From CAWAPS01 sp963783945 (GTDB lineage: Bacteria; Actinomycetota; Acidimicrobiia; Acidimicrobiales; Palsa-688): a DNA stretch of 64,000 nucleotides. A program made the translations under genes and the position numbers. Shown here one piece after another: positions 8,059 to 14,973 of the stretch. Location: the NCBI GenBank assembly GCA_963783945.1, contig CAWAPS010000005.1, forward strand, positions 1 to 64,000, written 5' to 3'. A model generated the notes under the pieces. The model saw only the letters and a program-made list of their open reading frames with translations, searched no databases and had not been told where the DNA came from. Within the stretch, counting starts at the first letter, position 1; each line of letters opens with the position of its first letter.

Positions 8059-8353
8059 CCCTTGCTCTTGCCCGCCCGGAAGCGGGGCCGCTCCCGGCGG
8101 GTCAGGTCCCGGGCTGAGACCACGAAGACGGTCGGCTCGCCGTCGTCGGGCGACACCACGATGGAGAGATATCGACCGGCGAAGGTAGTCCGTGAACGAA
8201 GGAAGGTAGTCCGTGAACGAAGATCGTGTCCCGCCGCGACGGGCGGCTCACGATCGGCGGGGAGCAGGCCTCCTCGACCTCGTCCCACATGCGCCGGCAA
8301 TGTGCTCCTCGCTCTACGGACGCCACCGCGCCCTCCACCAACCATTGTAACAC
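8055..8353 (-). pseudogene. BrnT-like toxin, decayed
   Basis: Fragments of a BrnT-type ribonuclease toxin appear in three frames. EEHIAG lies in one frame, RMWDEVEEAC...RRDTIFVHG in a second (from about 8300), and RTTFAGRYLSIVVSPDDGE with VVSARDLTRRERPRF in a third, ending at the stop at 8055. A perfect 21-bp tandem duplication at 8181-8222 sits in the middle. At least two frameshifts are needed to restore the usual 90-residue protein, so the gene is a pseudogene. It precedes the antitoxin with an ATGA overlap. Confidence 0.65.
8181..8222. repeat. 21-bp perfect tandem duplication inside the brnT remnant
   Basis: The 21-base unit beginning GAAGGTAGTCCGTGAACG is repeated exactly at 8181-8201 and 8202-8222. 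It adds seven codons without changing frame, so it does not itself cause the frameshifts in this toxin remnant. Confidence 0.9.
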
Positions 8354-8380
8354 GCCCTGTGTGACAGCGGAGGTCGGGGT

Positions 8381-8413
8381 CCATCACTTAAAGGACGTCG
8401 CGCCATACCGGCT
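8381..8413 (+). repeat. Element-associated 33-bp repeat, left copy
   Basis: CCATCACTTAAAGGACGTCG followed by CGCCATACCGGCT recurs at 23863-23895 with one mismatch and the same orientation. In both places it is followed, after 240-270 diverged bases, by a DUF2283 coding region. It marks the older element to the left of the att site as a relative of the intact island. Confidence 0.8.
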
Positions 8414-8629
8414 GTACCCGGCGCCGCGTTAGCAACCCGCCGGTCCGTCCTGGCTGCCGCCGGATTCCCGGCCTGCGTGGCTGCTCGGGCTTCCAGCCTC
8501 CAAGTGGCCGCCTGGCGCGTCTGGTGAGGTCGTCAGCTCCTCATGGCCCGGGCCTGTGTCCCTTCTCAAACGTCCGGAAGAGTGAGGAAGCGCCTGGCAA
8601 CCAGATGCCTCGCTCTCTAGTCCGTGCCG

Positions 8630-8741
8630 TCAGCCGGTCGCTGCCTTCCTTCCGGCGAGCGCCGTCCGGAGGGCTCCGATGTCAAGGTCAGGCAAGCGCT
8701 CGGCAAGCGTCGTGAATGCCAGCTGGTCGCCCTCAGCGGGA
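8630..8741 (-). pseudogene. 3' fragment of a DUF2283 gene, cut at the att site
   Basis: Read on the minus strand this gives TPAEGDQLAFTTLAERLPDL then DIGALRTALAGRKAATG and a stop, about 37 residues. It closely matches the C terminus of the intact DUF2283 protein encoded at 24135-24398. Homology ends where the tRNA-Lys-derived direct repeat starts (8742), so the N-terminal half, and whatever lay beyond it, was lost. This is the best evidence that the sequence left of 8742 is a deleted sister element. Confidence 0.75.
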
Positions 8742-8786
8742 GTGCGCCCCCCGGGATTCGAACCCGGAACCTGCGGATTAAGAGTC
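8742..8786 (-). repeat. attL: 45-bp displaced 3' end of tRNA-Lys
   Basis: This 45-bp segment is identical to 26544-26588, which forms the anticodon loop to 3' end of the intact tRNA-Lys(CTT) gene. The copy lacks the 5' half of the tRNA and cannot fold as one. Direct repeats of a tRNA 3' end at both borders are the standard footprint of tyrosine-recombinase integration. Confidence 0.92.
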
Positions 8787-9435
8787 GGTGGGAAGCCGTC
8801 CGCCCCCTATCACCCGCTGGTAAAAGTGCTGGTCACGTACGGTGTGCAGTCCGTGTAGTGACGGCCAGTCTCGGCCATTTACGTCTCGTTGTAGGGATGA
8901 AAGTAGGGATAGATCTAGGCAAGTGCGATCCAACACCTGAACGCTGGTATAGCGGTCCCACGGGAGCACGCGGGCCCCAAGAGGCAACCTGACCACCGAG
9001 ACGTTACGGGCCGACGTTCGGGGGCAGCGTCGGCGGGGTTCGGGTGCGCGCCTCGACCGGGCGTTCTCGGCTCATGCCTATCCGGAGTTCGGGGACGCGT
9101 CCGAGGGAACGATCTGGGCGAGGCTTCGGGGGGCGATCCCGATCAAGGCTACAGACCTGATCTGTCCATGAGGACGCTGCGGCGAGCTTGCCGCCGAAGG
9201 GAGTTCCCGTCCGTGGACGCCGGCGGGCCCTGCGCGTCGCGTGTGTCATTACGGATGAGCCTGATTACCAGTTATACGAGGCGTCGGGGGCGCGGTCATT
9301 CGGGTCTTGGGACGGCCAGGGGGCCGTTGTGGCGCGGCGGCATCCACCGCTTGACGTTTGGCGGGTGTGTTCGTGCGTGCCGGTACACCTGGACCTGACG
9401 GCTGACCTGGTGCCAACCGGGGGCTCAGGGGTGGA
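8787..9435. other. Non-coding left end of the island
   Basis: No gene could be supported in these 650 bases; the open frames lack the third-position GC bias of neighbouring genes. The stretch contains a paired TAGGGAT motif at 8891-8910 that recurs at the right end. It is otherwise unremarkable and ends at the stop of the ClC channel gene. Confidence 0.6.
8891..8910 (+). repeat. Candidate integrase arm-type site, left end
   Basis: Two copies of TAGGGAT with ten bases from start to start of the second G-run lie about 105 bases inside the left direct repeat. The same paired motif is found about 60 bases inside the right repeat (26465-26483). Repeated short motifs flanking att cores are typical binding sites for the integrase arm-binding domain or excisionase. 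Confidence 0.5.
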
Positions 9436-11484
9436 TTAGCTGTCTGCTCTGTCGCGCGGTCGGGGTGGGTTTGGGTTTGTTGGGGTGGGGGCGAGAAGGT
9501 TGATGCGGTCGCCGGGGGCGAGGGTGAGGTCTGGGTCGGCGTCGCGCAGGGTGTGGTTGTCGAGGATCGACACTGGAAGGCAGCCTCGCGGCCAGGTGGT
9601 CTCGGCGAGTGTGTGGCCGGCGGCGGGCGAGTCGGGGTCGATGGTGACTTCCAGGATCTGGTAGCCGTGCAGCGGGGTAGGCGCATGGTGCGGAGCTGCC
9701 TGCGGATTGGAAAGGGCCCATTCGGCACCCGGGTGGGCCTGGGCGCCGGCGGCCTGAGCGGTGCCGATGTGGCGGGCGATAGCTTGCAGCACGTTTTGGC
9801 TGGTGATCCAGCCCTGCAGTTGCTGTCCGTCGGTGGACAGCACCGGTAGGCCGTCGCGGCCGTAGAGGACCAGCTGGCGCAGCGCCTGGGTGAGGGACTC
9901 GTTGGCGAAGAGAACCTGAGGGTCGCGCTGGTGGGTGACCGGCCCGGGCAGCCCGGCCCGGTCCGGGCCCGGACCGCCCGGTGCGTTCTGCGGCGGGGGC
10001 TGGGTGGTGAGTGGGGGGCGGAAGGGGCGCATGGCGTCGGCGGCGGTGAGCTCTTCGAACGGGTCGGCGGAGGGGGCCCGGTCGATGTCGGTGCCGCGGC
10101 GCAGCAGCTTGGTGGTGTAGATGGTGCCGTAGCTGAGGGTCCGGGAGACGACGGTGGCGATGGCCACGGCCAGCATCACCGGCAGGGTAAGGGTGTAGTC
10201 GCCGGTCATCTCGACCACGCTGGCCAGCGAGGTGAGCGGGGCTCGGGCGGCGGAGGCGAACACCGCGCCCATGGCCACCACGGCGTACAGGGCGGGCTGG
10301 CCGGCGCCGGGGCCGAGGACATGGTTGGCGATCACGCCGAAGGCCATGCCGGCGGTGGCCCCGATGAACAGGGATGGTGCGAACACCCCGCCGGAGCCGC
10401 CGATGCCGATGGTCAGGCTGGTTGCGATCATCTTGGTCACGGCCAGCACGATCAGAAACCACAGGGCGTAGCTGCCGGCCACGGCCTTGTACATGACCGG
10501 GTAGCCGACCCCGTACATTTGCGGCACGGCTAACAGCAGCAGGCCCAGGGCGACCCCGCCCACCGCGGGCCGGGCCCATTCCGGGCGGTGCTTCCAGACC
10601 CGGTCGCAGATGTCCTCGGTTTTGTACAGGACGTTCTTGAACCCCAGGCCGAGCAGGGCGGCGATCACTGCCAGCAGGGCGATGAGCAGGTAGTTGCGGG
10701 CGTGGTCCAAGGCGATGCCCGACGGGAAGCCGGACAGGAACGGGGCGGCGCCCAGGAACTGGCGGCTGATCACGTCGGCGACCATGGCCGAGAGCATCAC
10801 GGTGAAGATGGCCTCGATGGAGAACGCACGCAGGATGATCTCGACCCCGAAGAACACCCCGGTGATGGGGGCGTTGAAGGTGGCGGCGATACCGCCGGCG
10901 GCGCCGCAGGCGACCAGGACCCGCAATCGGTTCTCGGGCATGCGGATCCATTGGCCCAGGCTTGAGGCCATGGCGGAGCCGATCTGCACGATGGGGCCCT
11001 CCCGGCCCACCGAGCCGCCCGCCCCGATGCACAGGGCCGAGGCCAGGGCCTTGACCCCGGCCACCTGGGGTCGGATGCGGCCGCCGTTGTCGGCCACCGC
11101 CATCATCACCTCGGGCACGCCGTGGCCGCGGGCCTCTCGGGCGAACCGGTAGATCAGCGGCCCGTAGATCAGGCCGCCGACGACCGGGATGACCACGAAG
11201 AATCCCAGGCCGAGCCAGGGAAAATGGTCGCTGGGGACGCGGCCCTGCTGGCCGAACTGGACATGGCCGGTGGCCAGCCAGGTGAAAAAGTAGATCAGGT
11301 ACCGGAATCCAACCGCCCCCAGCCCCGACCCGGTGCCGACCAGCAGCGCGATGGCGAACAGTCCGCCCCGCGACCGGCGCAGCCAGTCGCCCGTTGGGAT
11401 CAACGCCACCGCCGCCCGGTGCGTTCCCGATGTCTTCCCAGTCGTGACCGCCCCTCGACGCCATTGACGTGAACGGAATGTCAC
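9436..11484 (-). CDS. ClC-family chloride channel/transporter with CBS and C-terminal TrkA-C-like regions
   Basis: The 682-aa protein starts at GTG 11484, overlapping the MarR stop (GTGA). ClC signatures are present: GHGVPEVM, GSVGREGP with the gating glutamate (about residue 142), and GIGGSGGVFAPSLFIGA, within ten or more membrane helices to about residue 430. After a Pro/Gly linker come a CBS-like segment (VLFANESLTQALRQLVLYGRDG) and a C-terminal unit (ILDNHTLRDADPDLTLAPGD) resembling TrkA-C. It moves chloride or fluoride, as a channel or H+-coupled exchanger. A longer frame beginning at 11535 would intrude into the MarR gene and is less likely. Confidence 0.92.
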   Translation of the reverse strand: MTFRSRQWRRGAVTTGKTSGTHRAAVALIPTGDWLRRSRGGLFAIALLVGTGSGLGAVGFRYLIYFFTWLATGHVQFGQQGRVPSDHFPWLGLGFFVVIPVVGGLIYGPLIYRFAREARGHGVPEVMMAVADNGGRIRPQVAGVKALASALCIGAGGSVGREGPIVQIGSAMASSLGQWIRMPENRLRVLVACGAAGGIAATFNAPITGVFFGVEIILRAFSIEAIFTVMLSAMVADVISRQFLGAAPFLSGFPSGIALDHARNYLLIALLAVIAALLGLGFKNVLYKTEDICDRVWKHRPEWARPAVGGVALGLLLLAVPQMYGVGYPVMYKAVAGSYALWFLIVLAVTKMIATSLTIGIGGSGGVFAPSLFIGATAGMAFGVIANHVLGPGAGQPALYAVVAMGAVFASAARAPLTSLASVVEMTGDYTLTLPVMLAVAIATVVSRTLSYGTIYTTKLLRRGTDIDRAPSADPFEELTAADAMRPFRPPLTTQPPPQNAPGGPGPDRAGLPGPVTHQRDPQVLFANESLTQALRQLVLYGRDGLPVLSTDGQQLQGWITSQNVLQAIARHIGTAQAAGAQAHPGAEWALSNPQAAPHHAPTPLHGYQILEVTIDPDSPAAGHTLAETTWPRGCLPVSILDNHTLRDADPDLTLAPGDRINLLAPTPTNPNPPRPRDRADS

Positions 11485-11984
11485 ATCATCGCCGCGGATG
11501 ACGCCGACACCACTTCTGCGGGATTCGTCGCCCACTGGCTGTCGGGGATCTCCCCGGCCGCGGTTGCGAACGCCCGCAGGGCGGCGGCCACCGTCGACTG
11601 CTGACGGGCCGAAAGCTTGGCCAATATGCCGGCCAACAGGGCGCGCCGGCGGGCGGTCGCGGCGTCCACCACCTGGCTGCCCGCCTCGGTGATCGTAACG
11701 TTCACGGCCCGGCGATCAGCGCGGAGCCGGTGCCTGCGGATCAGACCCTTGCGCAGCAGGCGTTCACACATCCGGCCTGCGGTCGACGGGGCGACATCGA
11801 GCGCGGCGGCGAGATCCGCCATCCGCTGCGGTCCTCGGGAGGCCAGCACCACCAGGGTCCGATACTGGGCGATCGTGATGTCGTCGGCGGCGTCGCCCAG
11901 CGATGCGGTGGCCACCGCGACGAGAGTCCGGCTGGCCGTTAGCACCGCGTCCACCGCCGCTTCGTCTGCCACCTGGTCAGTCAC
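11481..11984 (-). CDS. MarR-family transcriptional regulator of the ClC gene
   Basis: The 167-aa protein shows the MarR winged-helix order: ITIAQYRTLVVLASRGPQRM, DLAAALDVAPSTAGRMCERL (recognition helix) and LIRRHRLRADRRAVNVTIT (wing). GTG 11984 is preceded by GGAGGTG at good spacing. It overlaps the ClC gene by four bases, so the two are co-translated and the ClC is the evident target. A near-perfect inverted repeat in the 5' flank is the likely operator. MarR proteins usually respond to small phenolic or ionic ligands; the ligand here is unknown. Confidence 0.9.
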   Translation of the reverse strand: MTDQVADEAAVDAVLTASRTLVAVATASLGDAADDITIAQYRTLVVLASRGPQRMADLAAALDVAPSTAGRMCERLLRKGLIRRHRLRADRRAVNVTITEAGSQVVDAATARRRALLAGILAKLSARQQSTVAAALRAFATAAGEIPDSQWATNPAEVVSASSAAMM

Positions 11985-11999
11985 CGTTCAACACCTCCA

Positions 12000-12029
12000 T
12001 ATACTCTTGCGTACTGCAATAAGTGTATA
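12000..12029. promoter_or_regulatory. MarR operator candidate
   Basis: TATACTCTT (12000-12008) and AAGTGTATA (12021-12029) form an inverted repeat matching in 8 of 9 positions, separated by 12 bases, just upstream of the marR GTG. The AT-rich block stands out from the GC-rich surroundings and probably also contains the promoter. Confidence 0.6.
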
Positions 12030-12478
12030 CTACTACTATCAGCACAGCCGCGGCCCCACTCCTGAAATCTCCCATGTGGGTCGGTGTGGCACCGGTCGTT
12101 CTAATTCGGTTTGGGCGGGAGCGAGGCGGCCCGGTCGGTGGCCGCAGCGGTGACAAGAAAGCCGCGGGCTGCTACAACCAGGTTTGCCATCCCTAGGGCG
12201 AGCGAACGGACGACGGTAGCGATGCCGCCTGAGAGCCAGGCCTCACGACAGCATCGGCGACTCCGGGCACCCCGGTCCGGTGTCACCACCTTCTTCTTTC
12301 GAGCCGGGTGTGGCCTGGGCTAGCCTCGTGGTCGGAGAGCCGGGAAGCCTGGTCGGCGCACTGGTCGTTCGCGCCGAGGAGTTGACATGCGCCACCGAGA
12401 GTCTCCCTTGCCACACAACACCGTCGTAGCTCCAGAGCGGAATTTGTCCGAGGTGGGGTCTGCGTTGGTCCGACTCGA
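12030..12478. other. Intergenic region, no gene seen
   Basis: These 449 bases separate the divergent MarR-ClC operon from the CaCA-like gene. Short frames are present on both strands but none has convincing codon bias or a ribosome binding site. The left 20 bases continue the AT-rich MarR promoter block. Confidence 0.5.
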
Positions 12479-13480
12479 ATGACTCCGGGGTCTTCGATGG
12501 CGGCGTTCGGGTTGGGTGCGGCGGTCTCGCTGGCCACCAGCTGGGTGCTGGTGTCCCGACTGGAACGAGTCGGCGAGCGTCTCGGGCTCTCCGAGGCGCT
12601 GCTGGGCATGGTGGCCGCCCTGGCCGCCGACGCCCCCGAGATCACGGCCTCGGTGACCGCCCTGGCCCATCACCGCCGTGCCGTAGGGGCCGGCGTGACG
12701 ATCGGCTCGAATGTTTTCAACCTGGCTGCTCTGCTCGGCCTGGGAGCGGTGGTCGCCGGCCGGATCGGGTTGCACCGAAAGGTCGTCGTCCTGGGCGGCA
12801 CCGTGGCCCTGGTGGTCGCCGGTGTCTGTGTTCTGGCCGTGGCCGACGTCATCACCGTCGGGACAGGACTCGCCCTTGTCCTCGTGGCGCTGGTTCCCTA
12901 CACCGTTTTGTTGAGCACCCGTCGTTCCACCATCGACCGGCTGGGTCTGCCGGCAGGGTGGGCTCGGTGGCTGGCCGAGGCCGTAGCCGAGGAGGAAGGA
13001 GAGCTCGAAGAGGCCATCCGCCCGCGCCGTGGCCGTCCTGTCGATGTCTGTGTCGCCGTCGGGGCCCTCGCGGTCGTGGTGGTGGCCAGCGTGGCCATGG
13101 AACAGGGCGCGTCAGCCGTCGGGGTCCGCTACGGGATCCCAGAAATCGTGGTCGGGGCCCTGGTACTGGCCGCGGTGACCAGCCTGCCCAACGCGGTGGC
13201 TGCGGTCTACCTGGCCCGCAGAGGCAGAGGGGCCGCCACGTTCAGCACCGCCCTGAACTCCAACAACATCAACGTCATCGCAGGACTGTTGATCCCGGCC
13301 ACCGTCATCGGCGTCAGCCAACCATCCGGCTCGAGCCTCCTCGTCGCCGGCTGGTACCTCGGTCTCACCGCCGTGACCTTGGTCCTGGCGCATACCTTTC
13401 GTGGCCTGCAAAGAGGTTCGGGTTGGACGATCATCGGGCTGTACTTGCTATTCGTCGTGGCCCTGCTGGCGGCGACCTAG
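12479..13480 (+). CDS. Sodium/calcium exchanger (CaCA)-like membrane protein
   Basis: The 333-aa protein has about ten membrane helices in two halves with a central acidic loop (EAVAEEEGELEEAIRPRRGR, residues 169-188). The first alpha repeat (AADAPEITASVTALAHHRR then GVTIGSNVFNLAALLG) is canonical. The second (TSLPNAVAAVYLARRGRGAA then LNSNNINVIAGLLIP) has Asn where exchangers have the ion-binding Glu, and lacks GSNxFN. It is therefore probably a divergent cation exchanger of altered specificity. The start could be ATG 12479 or ATG 12497; no strong ribosome binding site is visible. Confidence 0.8.
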   Translation: MTPGSSMAAFGLGAAVSLATSWVLVSRLERVGERLGLSEALLGMVAALAADAPEITASVTALAHHRRAVGAGVTIGSNVFNLAALLGLGAVVAGRIGLHRKVVVLGGTVALVVAGVCVLAVADVITVGTGLALVLVALVPYTVLLSTRRSTIDRLGLPAGWARWLAEAVAEEEGELEEAIRPRRGRPVDVCVAVGALAVVVVASVAMEQGASAVGVRYGIPEIVVGALVLAAVTSLPNAVAAVYLARRGRGAATFSTALNSNNINVIAGLLIPATVIGVSQPSGSSLLVAGWYLGLTAVTLVLAHTFRGLQRGSGWTIIGLYLLFVVALLAAT

Positions 13481-13523
13481 TCCGCTCCTCGGCCGACCCA
13501 AGCCTGTTCGCCGGTACGCCCGT

Positions 13524-13718
13524 TCACCCAGGCCGGTTCTGGTCTTGCAGCCCGCGTATGGCACTGGTCGTCGAAGTCCCGTCCGCCCGGCAGTCCTCGA
13601 GCACCGCTTCAATCGCAGCGTTCCACTCGGAATGTAGAGCCACATCAGTGATGAGGTCGAACATTGTCTGGGGTTCGGCATCGACTCGCGCCGAGGCCTG
13701 ACCGTGAAACTCCTTCAT
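13524..13718 (-). pseudogene. Truncated SRPBCC (polyketide cyclase-like) protein
   Basis: The 64-aa frame begins MKEFHGQASARVDAEPQTMF then DLITDVALHSEWNAAIEAVLE, the first strand and helices of SRPBCC/START-like lipid-binding proteins of about 145 residues. After about 40 residues similarity to the family ends and a stop follows. The remaining 100 residues are missing, so this is a 5' fragment next to the exchanger's 3' end. Confidence 0.6.
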
Positions 13719-13803
13719 GACGATCCCTTCCTCGGTGACATCGAGTGTGTAGTGGGTTTCGGGGCCCGGAACGTCAAGCGAGCCGTTGCCGAGCGAGGTC
13801 GGC

Positions 13804-14184
13804 TCAGCGGCCCTGCGTCATCCGTTGCATGTTGGCCCTGATCGCGGCTTCTGACACGGCCAGTTCGTCCTGCGGGCTGAACATCACGAACTCGGTGCCG
13901 GCCACCGCCGCCGGCACGTGTCCCGGCGGCATGTAGAAGGCTTCACCGGGCTCGATGACCTCCTCGTGATCCGCGTAGCGGACCGTCAGGCTGCCCGCGG
14001 TCACGTAGCCCCAGTGCGGGCACTGGCAGCTGTCGCCAGGCAACCCCTTGAGCATGGGCGCGAGGTCCGAGTCCTCGCGGATGGAGGTGAAGTTGACGGT
14101 GTAGCCGTGGAAGTGATCGGTCCGGTCCTCGGCCATGCCGAAATCGGCGACCTCGGGGGCACTCTGGCGTGAGACTTTCGACAT
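13804..14184 (-). CDS. Cupin-domain protein
   Basis: The 126-aa protein has the small cupin barrel pattern: CPHWGYVTAGSLTVRYADHE followed by VIEPGEAFYMPPGHVPAA. GEAFYMPPGH contributes the second cupin motif, with His as a possible metal ligand; the first motif holds a single visible His. It is likely a small-molecule binding or isomerase protein. It is 28 bases downstream of the methyltransferase gene on the same strand, so the two are probably an operon. AGGAGAG precedes the ATG. Confidence 0.8.
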   Translation of the reverse strand: MSKVSRQSAPEVADFGMAEDRTDHFHGYTVNFTSIREDSDLAPMLKGLPGDSCQCPHWGYVTAGSLTVRYADHEEVIEPGEAFYMPPGHVPAAVAGTEFVMFSPQDELAVSEAAIRANMQRMTQGR

Positions 14185-14212
14185 CAGACAGCTCTCCTTT
14201 GTGGTTGGGTGG

Positions 14213-14881
14213 CTAAAACTGCTCTCGCCCGGCGAGGGGTGCCTCCCGGAGTCCGAGGCGGCAGGGGGTTGTGGCGCTGCCCACGATCAATGGGCTCGCC
14301 CACCTCGGGATCTTCTTGGCCGTGGTGTGCTCGATCTCCGCGGCGTCGAAGCCCGCCGCTTCGATGGTCCTAAGGGTCGGGCGATTGCATTCGCAGCCGA
14401 CCATGAACCGGTTGATGCCGTTCATGCGGTCCTGCCTACGGGCAAGCCTGGGGTCGGCTGACCGGACGTGCTCGATGAACAGGAGACGTCCGCCGGGTCG
14501 CAGTACCCGGCGCAGCTCCCTCAGCGCACGGGGCTGGTCGTCCACCCCGCAGAGCACCAGGGTCGAGACGGCGGCGTCGAACGCGTCGTCCTCGAAGGGG
14601 AGGTCCTCGGCGGGCGCACGCAGCACCGTGGCTTTCAGCGCCTGTTCGCGGACCTTGTGCTCAAGGCGGCGCAGCATCGGGATCTCTGGCTCTGTCATCG
14701 TTAGCCACTCGACGCCCGGCCCGTAGAAGGGCAGGTTTCCCCCCGTCCCGGCACCTATTTCCAGAACTCGGCCGGTCGCCTCGGCGAGCACCGACTCCCG
14801 GTGGGCTCGCAGACCGGCCTTTTCGACCTTGGCCATCTGGCGGTCGTATGTGGCGGCGAAAAACCTGCTGCGAAGCGTCAT
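14213..14881 (-). CDS. Class I SAM-dependent methyltransferase (UbiE/METTL7-like)
   Basis: The 222-aa protein carries motif I VLEIGAGTGGNLPFY (about residues 39-53), an acidic post-strand residue in TMTEPEIPMLRR, and motif LPFEDDAFDAAVSTLVLC. The later GGRLLFIEHVRS is typical of the UbiE/METTL7-type family that methylates small lipophilic or thiol substrates. It is followed by a cupin gene in the same direction. The C-terminal residues (GREQF) are short for the family but complete. The substrate is unknown. Confidence 0.88.
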   Translation of the reverse strand: MTLRSRFFAATYDRQMAKVEKAGLRAHRESVLAEATGRVLEIGAGTGGNLPFYGPGVEWLTMTEPEIPMLRRLEHKVREQALKATVLRAPAEDLPFEDDAFDAAVSTLVLCGVDDQPRALRELRRVLRPGGRLLFIEHVRSADPRLARRQDRMNGINRFMVGCECNRPTLRTIEAAGFDAAEIEHTTAKKIPRWASPLIVGSATTPCRLGLREAPLAGREQF

Positions 14882-14973
14882 GGCTGTCTCGTTTCGTCGT
14901 GCTGAGATCGCTCAGAGCAACGTAACGAAGCGGCCGGTTCCGCTTCATGGGGCAATTGCCCCATCTTTGGCAG

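Noticed and set aside
8742..8786. A second tRNA-Lys gene
   Set aside because: Only the anticodon loop to 3' end is present; the D arm and 5' acceptor strand are missing, so it is an att copy and not a tRNA.
9425..11464. A 679-aa proline/arginine-rich protein on the minus strand
   Set aside because: It is a shadow frame of the ClC channel gene with the base bias of an out-of-phase reading and no motifs.
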